Shown here: positions 47,119 through 56,742 of the stretch, in pieces | Layout: every line of letters begins with the position of its first letter | Position numbering within the stretch: the first letter of the stretch is position 1 | Assembly (NCBI RefSeq): GCF_002954665.1 | Contig: NZ_MSCM01000001.1 | Coordinates: forward strand, 1,314,836 to 1,378,835 | Reading direction: 5' to 3' | Length of the DNA stretch: 64,000 nucleotides | From: Polaribacter glomeratus | GTDB taxonomy: Bacteria; Bacteroidota; Bacteroidia; Flavobacteriales; Flavobacteriaceae | Made by a program: the position numbers and the translations under genes | Notes under the pieces: model-generated | Seen by the model: the letters and a program-made list of their open reading frames with translations, nothing else | Told to the model about the DNA's origin: nothing | Database searches by the model: none

Positions 47119-47835
47119 GTGGCTTCTAGCATTGATATATCTATTGAAAAAGGAAAATTAGTTATTGTTTTAGGTAAAAACGGAATTGGAAAATCAACAT
47201 TATTAAGAACTATAGCCAAAGTTCAAGAACCTTTAAACGGAACAATTTTTATCAAAAATAAAAGTTTAGAAACCTATAAGCATCAAGAATTAGCAACTTG
47301 TTTAAGCATGGTTTTAACAGAAAGACTTCCAGAAAGTCAATTAACCGTTTTTGAACTTGTTGCGTTTGGCAGACAACCTTACACAAATTGGATTGATAAA
47401 TTATCTGCTGTTGATTTAGAAAAAATAACTTGGGCTATTGATGAAACTGAAATAAATCACCTAAAAAACAAACGTTTTTATGAACTTAGTGATGGTCAGT
47501 TGCAAAGAGTATTAATTGCAAGAGCTTTAGCACAAGATACAGAAATTATTATTTTAGATGAGCCAACGGCACATTTAGATCTACATCATACCATCAAAAT
47601 TTTTTCTTTGCTTAAAAATTTGGTTGCAAAAACTTCCAAAACAATTATCATGTCTTCTCATGAAGTTAATTTGTCAATTAAATTTGCAGATGAGATTATT
47701 CTTTTTACGGATCTTAAAATATGTAATGGATCTCCGTTAGAACTAATTAAAAAAAATGCTTTCGACAACTTATTTCCTAAAGAAATTGTTAATTTTAACA
47801 GAAATTTACAACAGTTTATAATAAACAAAAAGTAA
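47119..47835 (+). CDS. ABC transporter ATP-binding protein (FecE/BtuD type)
   Basis: 238 residues from GTG 47119. Walker A LGKNGIGKSTLL, LSDGQLQRVLIARAL and DEPTAHLDL are complete. The conserved first strand lies upstream in the same frame (VLKTDNLSIGYQSKK, about 47053-47097), open back to around 46993, but without ATG, GTG or TTG. Translation probably starts further up from an ATA/ATT, or a start codon has been lost. Partner of the preceding permease. Confidence 0.88.
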   Translation: MASSIDISIEKGKLVIVLGKNGIGKSTLLRTIAKVQEPLNGTIFIKNKSLETYKHQELATCLSMVLTERLPESQLTVFELVAFGRQPYTNWIDKLSAVDLEKITWAIDETEINHLKNKRFYELSDGQLQRVLIARALAQDTEIIILDEPTAHLDLHHTIKIFSLLKNLVAKTSKTIIMSSHEVNLSIKFADEIILFTDLKICNGSPLELIKKNAFDNLFPKEIVNFNRNLQQFIINKK

Positions 47836-47905
47836 TTTTGAGGATATAGTAAATTTTCTTACTTTTAAATTATCAGTAAAACCAAATTAAACACTTTATT
47901 AATCG

Positions 47906-49459
47906 ATGAAAAAAATACTTTATATTGCTAGTGCATTGGCTTTTATAGCCTGTGGTGCTAGTAAAGATGCATCAAAAGAAGATGCAAATGTAGATCAAGC
48001 AGCTAAATATGCTGCTACAATTACAGCCAAAGAGTTAAGTGAGCATTTATACATTTATGCTTCGGATGAGTTTGAGGGTAGAGAAACTGGTGAGCCAGGA
48101 CAAAAAAAAGCTATTGAATATTTAAAAAAACAATATGTTTCATTAAAAATTCCTTCTCCTATTTCAAAAGATGATTACTTTCAAGAAGTTCCGTTAATGA
48201 AGCAAGAAAATCCAGAAATCAACTTTACTGTTGGTGATAAAAGTTTTAAAATAGGTGATGATTTAGTTTCCGTTTTAGATGGTAGTGATGCTACAATAAC
48301 CGAGAGTGAGATTATTTATGTTGGTTTTGGTATTGAAAACGAAAAATACTCTAACTATAAAGATATTGATGTTAAAGACAAAGTTGTTTTAATTAAAGAA
48401 GGAGAACCAAAAATTGGAGATTCTTATATGATATCTGGAACAAATGAAAGTTCTAAATGGTCTACAAGAGAGCAATACGGTGCAAAAAGAGAGGTTGCAA
48501 TTGCTAAAGGAGCAAAAGCAATTTTATTCTTTAGTCCAGAGATTTACCCAATGATTTCTGAACAATATGGTAAAAGTAGTAGTAGAATGTCGTTAAAGAA
48601 TAATAAAGAGAGTGATAAAATGTTTTACTTTTTTGTTAACGCATCCATGGCTAAAACTATTTTACCTACTATAGATACAGATTCTGAATCTAAAGCAATA
48701 AAAACACCTATTAGTTTTACATATAAAGAAAGATCTAAAGAATTTACATCAGAAAATGTGGTTGCATTTATAAAAGGAACAGAAAAACCAGACGAAATTC
48801 TTGTAATTTCTGCACATTTAGATCATGAAGGCATTAAAGATGGTGAAATTTATAATGGTGCAGATGATGATGGTTCTGGAACTGTAGCTTTATTAGAAAT
48901 TGCAGAAGCATTTAAAATGGCTTCAAATGCGGGTAAAGGACCAAAACGTTCTATCTTATTTTTACATGTAACAGGTGAAGAAAAAGGTCTTTTAGGTTCT
49001 AGCCACTATACAGATATTGATCCTATTTTTCCTCTAGAAAATACAATAGCAGATCTTAATGTTGATATGATTGGTAGAACTGATCCTGAAAGAAAAAGCG
49101 AAAACAGAAACTATATTTATTTAATTGGTAGCGATAAATTAAGCACAGAATTACATACTGTATCTGAAGAAGTTAATAAAAAATATACCAATATAGAATT
49201 AGATTATACATATAATGACGAAAATGATCCTAACCGATTTTACTACAGATCTGACCATTATAACTTTGCAAAAAATAATGTTCCTGTAATATTTTATTTT
49301 AATGGCACACACGATGATTATCATCAACCAAGTGATACACCAGATAAAATTGAATATGATTTATTAGAAAATAGAACACGTTTAGTTTTTCATACAGCTT
49401 GGGAATTAGCTAACAGAGAAAATAGAATTGTTGTAGATAAAGCAGAAAAAAAGGAATAA
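47906..49459 (+). CDS. M28-family metallopeptidase lipoprotein with PA domain
   Basis: 517 residues. Lipoprotein signal with lipobox Cys in ALAFIACG. The PA domain (about 110-265) is inserted in the M28 peptidase core. Zinc ligands appear in ISAHLDHEG, GADDDGSGT, TGEEKGLLGS and NVDMIGR. Likely an aminopeptidase acting at the outer membrane or cell surface. It is the longer member of a tandem pair and has its own terminator. Confidence 0.93.
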   Translation: MKKILYIASALAFIACGASKDASKEDANVDQAAKYAATITAKELSEHLYIYASDEFEGRETGEPGQKKAIEYLKKQYVSLKIPSPISKDDYFQEVPLMKQENPEINFTVGDKSFKIGDDLVSVLDGSDATITESEIIYVGFGIENEKYSNYKDIDVKDKVVLIKEGEPKIGDSYMISGTNESSKWSTREQYGAKREVAIAKGAKAILFFSPEIYPMISEQYGKSSSRMSLKNNKESDKMFYFFVNASMAKTILPTIDTDSESKAIKTPISFTYKERSKEFTSENVVAFIKGTEKPDEILVISAHLDHEGIKDGEIYNGADDDGSGTVALLEIAEAFKMASNAGKGPKRSILFLHVTGEEKGLLGSSHYTDIDPIFPLENTIADLNVDMIGRTDPERKSENRNYIYLIGSDKLSTELHTVSEEVNKKYTNIELDYTYNDENDPNRFYYRSDHYNFAKNNVPVIFYFNGTHDDYHQPSDTPDKIEYDLLENRTRLVFHTAWELANRENRIVVDKAEKKE

Positions 49460-49480
49460 TAAAACGTTATAAATAGATTA

Positions 49481-49506
49481 AAAACCTCACAATTAGTGAG
49501 GTTTTT
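49481..49506 (+). terminator. Terminator after M28 gene 1
   Basis: Stem aaaacctcac / gtgaggtttt, loop aatta, then Ts. Nearly the same stem ends the second M28 gene. Confidence 0.85.
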
Positions 49507-49615
49507 ACTTTATAAATAAATTAACTTTAACAAAAATTTAGAGTTTTTTGCTCTAAACTATAAGTAATTTTGAACAAATAGTAACTTCTAACAACTATTA
49601 AATACATTTAAATAA

Positions 49616-50668
49616 ATGAAAAAAATACTTTATGTAGCGAGTGCCTTGGCTTTTATAGCTTGTGGTTCTAGCAAATTAGCGTCTAAAGAAAACGATGTAA
49701 ACGTAGATCAAGCTACTAAATATGGAGCTTCTATTACTGCGGAAGACTTAAAAACTCACTTATTTATTTATGCTTCGGATGAATTTGAAGGAAGAAATAC
49801 AGGTGAACCTGGACAAAAAAAGGCAGTTGAATATTTAAAAAACTTTTATGTAACTCAAAAAATTGAGTCTGCTATTGGTGGTGATGATTATTTTCAAGAA
49901 GTACCAGCAGAATGGTTAAACAAAAATACACGACGCGGAAACTTAAAAGACTCAGAAAATGTTGTTGCTTTTATAAAAGGAACAGAAAAACCTGATGAAA
50001 TTGTAGTAATTTCTGCACATTTAGATCATGAAGGTATTAAAGATGGTAAAATTTATAATGGCGCTGATGATGATGGTTCTGGTACTGTTGCACTTTTAGA
50101 AATTGCACAAGCATTTAAAATGGCCGCTGATGAAGGTAAAGGTCCAAAACGTTCTATCTTATTTTTACATGTTACTGGTGAAGAAAAAGGTTTATTAGGT
50201 TCTAAATATTATACAGAAAACCCTTTATTTCCGCTTGCAAATACTGTTTGCGACTTAAATATTGATATGGTTGGTAGAACAGATCCTAAAAGAAAAAGCG
50301 AAAACAGAAACTATATTTATTTAATTGGTAGTGATAAATTAAGTACCGAATTACATACTATTTCTGAAGAAGTCAATAAAAAATACACAAATATAGAATT
50401 AGATTATACGTATAATGATGAAAATGATCCTAACAGATTCTATTACAGATCTGATCATTACAACTTTGCAAAACACAACATTCCTATTATTTTCTATTTT
50501 AATGGTACCCATGACGATTATCATAAACCAACGGATACGCCTGAAAAAATTGAATATGATTTACTAGAAAACAGAACACGCTTGGTTTTTTATACGGCTT
50601 GGGAAGTTGCAAATAGAGAAACGAGAATTATTGCTGATAAAGCTGTAGTTAAAAAAGAAACTGAATAA
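49616..50668 (+). CDS. M28-family metallopeptidase lipoprotein lacking the PA domain
   Basis: 350 residues. Signal peptide and first 100 residues follow its neighbour closely (both begin MKKILY.ASALAFIACG). The PA-domain stretch of about 165 residues is replaced by AEWLNKNTRRGNLKD, and the M28 core with all zinc ligands resumes. A tandem duplicate that has lost one domain in frame. Probably still an active peptidase with altered substrate access. Confidence 0.93.
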   Translation: MKKILYVASALAFIACGSSKLASKENDVNVDQATKYGASITAEDLKTHLFIYASDEFEGRNTGEPGQKKAVEYLKNFYVTQKIESAIGGDDYFQEVPAEWLNKNTRRGNLKDSENVVAFIKGTEKPDEIVVISAHLDHEGIKDGKIYNGADDDGSGTVALLEIAQAFKMAADEGKGPKRSILFLHVTGEEKGLLGSKYYTENPLFPLANTVCDLNIDMVGRTDPKRKSENRNYIYLIGSDKLSTELHTISEEVNKKYTNIELDYTYNDENDPNRFYYRSDHYNFAKHNIPIIFYFNGTHDDYHKPTDTPEKIEYDLLENRTRLVFYTAWEVANRETRIIADKAVVKKETE

Positions 50669-50989
50669 TAAATTACTAATATTACAATATTTAAAAACCT
50701 CACAAATGTGAGGTTTTTTTATCTTAATAAACTGCTTAAAATACAGTTAACTATTAATAGAGCTGAACTTAAATAGAGAAACCAATTTAACCATCCTATT
50801 TTATTGAACTCTATTTGATTTTCAACTAAGTTAACAAAAAATAATTATAGCCAGTTACAGAAGTAAAAGCCATTATAAAGTAGAACTGAAAAATAATTTA
50901 GAGTACGTTTTAACTAAAAGGTTAAATGGTAATAAAACTAAAATTGTGTAATGTATACTGTATAAAATGTGTTGGTAAAAAAGATAAAC
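50669..50989. other. 321-bp gap between M28 gene 2 and GLPGLI gene
   Basis: Contains the M28 gene terminator at its left end. The rest is AT-rich with no frame and no structure I could support. Confidence 0.6.
50693..50720 (+). terminator. Terminator after M28 gene 2
   Basis: Perfect 11-bp stem aaaaacctcac / gtgaggttttt, loop aaat, followed by Ts. Confidence 0.85.
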
Positions 50990-51832
50990 TTACCTTCCGC
51001 CTCTTCCTGAACGCATTTCACGAAACTCTACCATTTTATCAGAAATAATATCTTGATATGCGGTTTTAGTAACCTCTTTTCCTTTTGATGGAATATCGAT
51101 TTTTATTTTACCAGAGGTATTTAATACCAATTCGGAACATAGAAAAGTAGTCTTATCATAACTTACTTCTAAAATTAAACCAGGAAGACCCCAGAACTCT
51201 TGTGGGCCATGACTAACAGGAATTTGTATAGAATACCAAGCTTCTATTGCAGTGTAAATTATAGAATTGGCTGTATCTCCTTCCTTTTTTTCTCTACTAC
51301 TAAGTTTATCCCAAGAAAAAGAATACCAAGTTAACTCTTCCATAGGTATCATAGCAGTCGCTTTTAAGCAAACATAATCGCCTATCATTTTTGTATCGTC
51401 TCCTAACTTCCAATCTATTGGCTGTAATTTGTCTTTAACTAAGAAATCTTTACCGTAAAATTCTTGACTCTGAATTTGGGTATCTGTTGCTATATTTTTA
51501 TATTGATCACCTGGAGTAAAATATTTACCCCAAGAATCTGTAGCCCCAGAAATTGCATCTATTTTATCATCTTCTTTAAAAAAAGATTCTTGACTGTTAA
51601 AGGTAAGAGTATAGGTTTTTTCTAACCTATTTTTCATCCTAGCTTCAATTTGCTTTTTTTGAACTTCAGTTAATTTTGCGCCCCAATTACCTAAATCCAT
51701 TTTTGTTTTAGAAATATAAGTAGCTTTTCCTTGAAATTCTTTACTTAAATTAGGTGTGTTTTTAGGCTGATCATTATTCTTAATAATTAATGATAAAAAT
51801 AAAAAGCTAAGTGTAAAATAGAAAGTTTTCAT
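50990..51832 (-). CDS. GLPGLI-family secreted protein
   Basis: 280 residues. N-terminal signal (MKTFYFTLSFLFLSLI) and the defining FWGLPGLILEVSYD motif near residue 220. The tail ends RSGRGGR. These proteins are widespread in Bacteroidetes, often near TonB receptors, function unknown. Here it stands alone. Confidence 0.9.
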   Translation of the reverse strand: MKTFYFTLSFLFLSLIIKNNDQPKNTPNLSKEFQGKATYISKTKMDLGNWGAKLTEVQKKQIEARMKNRLEKTYTLTFNSQESFFKEDDKIDAISGATDSWGKYFTPGDQYKNIATDTQIQSQEFYGKDFLVKDKLQPIDWKLGDDTKMIGDYVCLKATAMIPMEELTWYSFSWDKLSSREKKEGDTANSIIYTAIEAWYSIQIPVSHGPQEFWGLPGLILEVSYDKTTFLCSELVLNTSGKIKIDIPSKGKEVTKTAYQDIISDKMVEFREMRSGRGGR

Positions 51833-51936
51833 AGGTTTGGTTTATAATTGTCTAACAAACTTAAATAAATATTAGACAAAATACTTATTTAAGAAAAGAA
51901 TTAACATATATTTATTATTTATGCTTTTCTAAAAAA

Positions 51937-52161
51937 CTAGTCAAGCTGTTTCATTTCTTCGTCATAAAACTCACCTGCTTTGTTCATTAAATCAGCTAGT
52001 TCAGTTGCAATATCTTCTTCGTTTTCTCCTGTTAAATCTTCAAACCATTCTATTTCATCATCTTTTAAGTTGATTAAAAAACGAGGGAACTCTGTGTGTA
52101 ACACAAAAACATCTTCAGGGAAATTGCTGTTATCAGCTAGTAAAAATTTAGGTAAGTCCAT
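51937..52161 (-). CDS. Small acidic conserved protein
   Basis: 74 residues, strongly acidic (LKDDEIEWFEDLTGENEEDI). MDLPKFLLADNSNFPEDVFVLHTEFPRF reads like a compact alpha/beta fold. Such short proteins occur across the family, but I know no function. Start ATG with good coding character. Confidence 0.8.
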   Translation of the reverse strand: MDLPKFLLADNSNFPEDVFVLHTEFPRFLINLKDDEIEWFEDLTGENEEDIATELADLMNKAGEFYDEEMKQLD

Positions 52162-52273
52162 TTTATTTATTTGTTAATTTTTAACACGAATTCAGGAGTT
52201 TTAATCTGTTAGAGTTCTTGAATTCGATACTTTTTTGTACTATTATTTTTTGCACACTACTAAAAACTTGGCG

Positions 52274-53653
52274 TTATTCGCCATTCTCTTTTATCAACCT
52301 TAAAGTTAAATAATTAAATCTGATAAACAATAAAATAGACGCCATTGTTAATCCTGCTAATACACCTAACCAAATACCAAAACTACCGTACATTTCTTCT
52401 TTTCCAAGAAAGTAAGAAATAGGAAAACCTACAACCCAATAAGAAATAAACGTAAGAATTGTTGGTATTTTAACGTCTTGTAAACCTCGTAAAGCTCCTA
52501 AAACTACAACTTGTATGCTATCTGATATTTGAAAAAATGCAGCTGCAATTAATAATTTTGAAGCTATCGAAATAACTTCCATATTGTCTTCATAGTTAAC
52601 CTTATCATTTAAATCTACATAAATACTTGGTAAGCTTTTGTGGAAAACAAAAAACAGAATTGCAAAAACTGTCGCTAAAATCAATCCGAGAAAAAAAATT
52701 GAGAATGCAATTCTACGTAATTCTTTAAAATTTTGCAATCCTTTTTGATTGCCAACTCTAATCATAGAAGCAACACTTAAACCCATAGCAACCATAAATG
52801 TCATGGAAGATAAATTTAATGCTATTTGATTTGCTGCTTGCGGATTTTTACCTAATAGACCACTTAACCAAATTGCTGATGTAAAAATAGCTACTTCAAA
52901 GAACATCTGCATTGCACTTAAAGAACCTAAATTAACAATTTTTTTTATCGTTAAAGTATCTAAAACAAAGAATTTAATGTTTTTTACAATTTGTGCAGAT
53001 CGCTCTTTATAACGCAATAAAAACCATAGATAAAAAACCATTACTATTCTAGATACAAGTGTACCATAAGCTGCACCAACAATGCCCATTTCTGGAAAAC
53101 CTAACTTACCAAATATTAAAACGTAATTTAAAAATATGTTTATAATATTGGCCAGTAAAGCTGCATACATTGGGTATTTTGTCATAGACATACCGTCACT
53201 AAATTGCTTTATTGCTTGAAAAATAACTAACGGAATTAGAGAAAATGCTACCAAATCTAAATACGGAATTGCTAATTCCACCACTTCTTTTGGCTGTTTC
53301 ATTAAATACATTAATGGTTTCGAAAAATAAATTCCTAAAAACAAGGCAATTCCTAAAACGGTGCATAAAAACAATCCGTTTTTATAGGTAGATCTGGCTT
53401 GCTGAATATTATCGGACGAATCTGCTTCTGCAATTAAAGGAGTAATTGCTGTAGAAAAACCGATTCCTATAGACATGGCGATAAACATAAAGCTGTTTCC
53501 CAGAGAAACCGCTGCTAATTCTGCAGTTCCTAATTGCCCAACCATAATATTATCAATAAAAACCACAAAAGTATGACCTAACATTCCTAACATTACAGGT
53601 GCTGCAAGTTTCCAATTGTATTTAAATTCTGATGTATATTGAGTAATATTCAC
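52274..53653 (-). CDS. MATE-family multidrug efflux transporter
   Basis: 459 residues, twelve hydrophobic segments in two halves. GHTFVVFIDNIMVGQLGTAELAAVSLGN is the N-terminal MATE signature. Exports cationic drugs or metabolites with Na+ or H+. No regulator alongside. Confidence 0.93.
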   Translation of the reverse strand: MNITQYTSEFKYNWKLAAPVMLGMLGHTFVVFIDNIMVGQLGTAELAAVSLGNSFMFIAMSIGIGFSTAITPLIAEADSSDNIQQARSTYKNGLFLCTVLGIALFLGIYFSKPLMYLMKQPKEVVELAIPYLDLVAFSLIPLVIFQAIKQFSDGMSMTKYPMYAALLANIINIFLNYVLIFGKLGFPEMGIVGAAYGTLVSRIVMVFYLWFLLRYKERSAQIVKNIKFFVLDTLTIKKIVNLGSLSAMQMFFEVAIFTSAIWLSGLLGKNPQAANQIALNLSSMTFMVAMGLSVASMIRVGNQKGLQNFKELRRIAFSIFFLGLILATVFAILFFVFHKSLPSIYVDLNDKVNYEDNMEVISIASKLLIAAAFFQISDSIQVVVLGALRGLQDVKIPTILTFISYWVVGFPISYFLGKEEMYGSFGIWLGVLAGLTMASILLFIRFNYLTLRLIKENGE

Positions 53654-53800
53654 TTTTATTTTTTATTTCGGTCTGCAAAAGTACAAATTTGAAACGCTAA
53701 AAAATAAGTAAAACAACCAATTTTATAAACGAATTTTAACAAGTAAATTTAAATTTAAAGGCCAAATAAAAGTAAAAATAATTAGTAACCAAATAGAATA

Positions 53801-54433
53801 TTAAAACAATATATAAACTGCTATCAGCATAAAAACAACAATTTGAGTCCATTTTAAATACAAACCAATGTTTTTATTCTCTTTAATTTTTGCTGATATA
53901 ACTCCTGCTAAAATAGCAATTATAGAAAAAATAATGAGTGAAACCAACATAAAAAGCAACCCTAAAACATAAAACTGAATTACGGTAGAAAGACTATCCG
54001 AAAACAGAAATCCTGGAAAAAAAGCTAAAAAGAAAATTGACACCTTCGGATTTAGAACATTCATAATAAATCCTTGTTTAAATAGTTGTAGCGTAGTTTT
54101 TTGCGCTATATTTTCTTCAGACAAAATAATAGAAGCATCCGATTTATAAACTTTAAAAGCCAAGTATACCAAATAAATTGAACCAAATAATTTAACTGCA
54201 AAAAATAAATTTTTAGATTCATTTATAATTGCAGAAACTCCAAAAGCTAACAAAGTTGTATGAAGTAAACAACCAGAGATTAAGCCGTAAACAGTTGCTA
54301 AGCCAAATTTTTTGCCATTTACAATACTTTGTGTTAACACAAAAATATTGTCTGGTCCAGGTGAAATTGCTAAAATAACAGTTGCAAAAGCAAAAGACAA
54401 AAGGGTTTCTATCATCATTGTAAAAGTAGACAT
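53801..54433 (-). CDS. LysE/RhtB-family amino-acid exporter
   Basis: 210 residues, six hydrophobic segments. AISPGPDNIFVLTQSIVNGKKFGLA is the family signature. Exports amino acids such as threonine or homoserine lactone in known members. The substrate here is unknown. Confidence 0.9.
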   Translation of the reverse strand: MSTFTMMIETLLSFAFATVILAISPGPDNIFVLTQSIVNGKKFGLATVYGLISGCLLHTTLLAFGVSAIINESKNLFFAVKLFGSIYLVYLAFKVYKSDASIILSEENIAQKTTLQLFKQGFIMNVLNPKVSIFFLAFFPGFLFSDSLSTVIQFYVLGLLFMLVSLIIFSIIAILAGVISAKIKENKNIGLYLKWTQIVVFMLIAVYILF

Positions 54434-54823
54434 TTTCGATTATTTAGGTTGATAAAAAAGCTATCCTTATTTGCTGATTTTTTTATGTATTTAAATCATA
54501 AAATCCAAAATTTTCTATTGATTATTTTAATCAAAACAAGTATTCAATAAAAATATTGTTTAGTGTAAATAGTTAAAAATTAAACAAAAAATTGATTCTT
54601 CCCTTGTAAATTTCTTATATTTGTAAAGAAATTTGATAGCTAATTAATCTGGTAAAAGCACAAAGTAATTAGCAAATTAATATTTTTTATTTCATCTATT
54701 TTTTTTCTAAAAATCCTTTTAAAATAAGATGATTAGCGTAAAATAGAGAAACTTAAAAGCTAAGAATATTTGTTAATTAGTAAAAAATATTTTTTTTATT
54801 TAACTTTTAAAAATTTAATATTG
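54434..54823. other. Promoter and leader region of the second carotenoid operon
   Basis: 390 bp between divergent lysE-like and crtZ genes. It holds the promoter described at 54592-54634 and a further inverted repeat GCTAATTA / TAATTAGC (54639-54646, 54666-54673) in the leader. The rest is AT-rich. Confidence 0.6.
54592..54634 (+). promoter_or_regulatory. Promoter with overlapping inverted repeat, second crt operon
   Basis: TTG (54592-54594), 21-base spacer, TATATTTG (54616-54623). A perfect 9-bp inverted repeat AAATTTCTT / AAGAAATTT (54608-54616, 54626-54634) straddles the -7 and the likely start point, a good place for a repressor. Confidence 0.65.
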
Positions 54824-55282
54824 ATGAGTTTTTTAATCATTTTTGCTACTTTCTGGGGAATGGAATTTATGGCTTGGTTTACGCATAAATATGTAATGCA
54901 TGGTTTTCTATGGAATTTACATTTAGATCATCACGTGCCAAATAGAGAAACATTTTTTGAGAAAAATGATGCCTTTTTCTTAATTTATGCCATTCCGTCT
55001 TGGTTGTGTATTATGCTAGGTTCAATGTTTGCCGCATGGACAATTATGTATATCGGTTTTGGAATTTTATCGTACGGTATCGCTTATTTTTTAGTGCATG
55101 AAGTATTTATTCATCAACGATTAAAGTGGTTTAGAAATAGTGACAACACCTATTTAAGAGCAATCCGTAGAGCACACAAAATACACCACAAGCATATGGG
55201 TAAAGAAGAAGGAGAATGTTTTGGGATGCTAATTGTACCTTTTAAATACTTAAAACAAGAACTTAAAAAAACAAGTGCTTAA
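54824..55282 (+). CDS. crtZ: Second CrtZ-type carotenoid hydroxylase
   Basis: 152 residues from the ATG at 54824 (MSFLIIFATFWG); an upstream TTG frame is less likely. HKYVMH, LHLDHH, a VHEVFIHQR pair and HKIHHKHMG form the di-iron site as in the copy at 932-1375. First gene of a carotenoid operon; its stop overlaps the desaturase ATG by one base. It probably hydroxylates the ring of a monocyclic product. Confidence 0.9.
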   Translation: MSFLIIFATFWGMEFMAWFTHKYVMHGFLWNLHLDHHVPNRETFFEKNDAFFLIYAIPSWLCIMLGSMFAAWTIMYIGFGILSYGIAYFLVHEVFIHQRLKWFRNSDNTYLRAIRRAHKIHHKHMGKEEGECFGMLIVPFKYLKQELKKTSA

Positions 55283-56742
55283 TGAAAAAAGCAATTATTG
55301 TTGGTTCTGGAATTGCAGGAATTGCAACAGCAATTCGATTACAAAACAAAGGATACGCAGTTAAAGTTCTTGAAAAAAATTCGTATCCTGGCGGAAAACT
55401 CACGCAACTTCATGGTAACGGATTTAGATTTGATGCTGGTCCTTCGCTTTTTACAATGCCAAATTTAGTTACCGAACTTTTTGAAATTTCTGGTAAAAAT
55501 CCCTCTGATTATTTTAAGTATGAAAAACTTGATATACTTTGTAATTATTTTTATGAAGACGGAACACGTATTTCTGCAAATGCAGATATAAATACTTTTG
55601 CTAATGAAATTGAAACTAAAACAACTGATTCTGCTAAACAAGTAAAAAAACACCTCGAAAAAAGTGCATTTATTTATAAAGCTACCGAAGCACAATTTTT
55701 AAGTAAATCGCTTCATAAGATAAGCTCATTTCTATCCTTCTCTACATTGCTTTCTCTTTTTAAACTTCCTTTTTTGAATATTTTTAGTTCGATGAATCAA
55801 GTAAATCAAAAAGCATTTAAAGATTCTAAAACAATACGAATCTTTAATAGATATGCCACTTATAATGGTTCTAATCCATACAAAGCTCCTGGCATTTTAA
55901 ATATTATTCCTCATTTAGAGTTTGGATTAGGCGCATATTTACCAAAAGGAGGCATGCACGAAATTACAAATAGCTTGGTAAAACTGGCAAAAGAAATCGG
56001 AGTGCAATTCCACTTTAATGAAGAAGTAACTGCCATTGAAACAAAAAATAATTTGGCGCAAAGCGTTGTTACAAAATCAGGCTCCTATGCTGGTGATATT
56101 GTTGTATGCAATGCAGATATTCATACTGTGTATGAAAAATTAATTCCATCAGCAAAAAAACTAGCAGAAGTTGATAAACAAGAACGATCTAGCTCTGCAC
56201 TTATTTTTTATTGGGGAATTGGCAAAGAATTTGCTGAATTAGATGTGCATAATATTTTATTTACAGAAGATTATAAAACTGAATTTGATTATCTTTTTGA
56301 ATCCAAGACGATATACAAAGACCCCACTATTTACATCAATATAACTAGTAAACAGATAAAAGGTGATGCACCCAAACATAAAGAAAATTGGTTTGTAATG
56401 ATAAACGTACCATCGGTTTATGAACAAGATTGGGAAAATATGATTGCAGAAGCAAGAAAAAATATTTTAATTAAAATTTCTAGAATTTTAAACCAAGATA
56501 TTGAAAGTCTTATCGAATTTGAAGAACAATTAACGCCTCAACTTATCCAAGATAAAACAAATTCATTTAAAGGTTCTTTGTACGGAACGTCTAGTAATAA
56601 TCGGTTTTCGGCATTTTTTCGTCACAAAAATTTCTCTAATGAATATAAAAATCTCTTTTTCTGTGGTGGAAGTGTACATCCTGGTGGCGGAATTCCATTG
56701 GCACTTTCTTCAGCAAAAATAATTGATAAATTTATAAAATGA
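55282..56742 (+). CDS. crtD: Carotenoid desaturase, CrtD-like
   Basis: 486 residues, CrtI-superfamily flavoprotein: AIIVGSGIAGIATAIRL at the N-terminus, FFCGGSVHPGGGIPLALSSAK at the C-terminus. It sits between crtZ and a CruF-like gene rather than by phytoene synthase, and the HPGGGIPL tail is the CrtD pattern. CrtD makes the C-3,4 double bond of hydroxylated acyclic ends. Assignment versus plain CrtI is inference from context. Confidence 0.82.
   Translation: MKKAIIVGSGIAGIATAIRLQNKGYAVKVLEKNSYPGGKLTQLHGNGFRFDAGPSLFTMPNLVTELFEISGKNPSDYFKYEKLDILCNYFYEDGTRISANADINTFANEIETKTTDSAKQVKKHLEKSAFIYKATEAQFLSKSLHKISSFLSFSTLLSLFKLPFLNIFSSMNQVNQKAFKDSKTIRIFNRYATYNGSNPYKAPGILNIIPHLEFGLGAYLPKGGMHEITNSLVKLAKEIGVQFHFNEEVTAIETKNNLAQSVVTKSGSYAGDIVVCNADIHTVYEKLIPSAKKLAEVDKQERSSSALIFYWGIGKEFAELDVHNILFTEDYKTEFDYLFESKTIYKDPTIYINITSKQIKGDAPKHKENWFVMINVPSVYEQDWENMIAEARKNILIKISRILNQDIESLIEFEEQLTPQLIQDKTNSFKGSLYGTSSNNRFSAFFRHKNFSNEYKNLFFCGGSVHPGGGIPLALSSAKIIDKFIK

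Noticed and set aside
45953..47835. Firm assignment as BtuCD vitamin B12 importer
   Set aside because: Family signatures do not separate B12 from haem or siderophore permeases, and no binding protein or riboswitch is seen.
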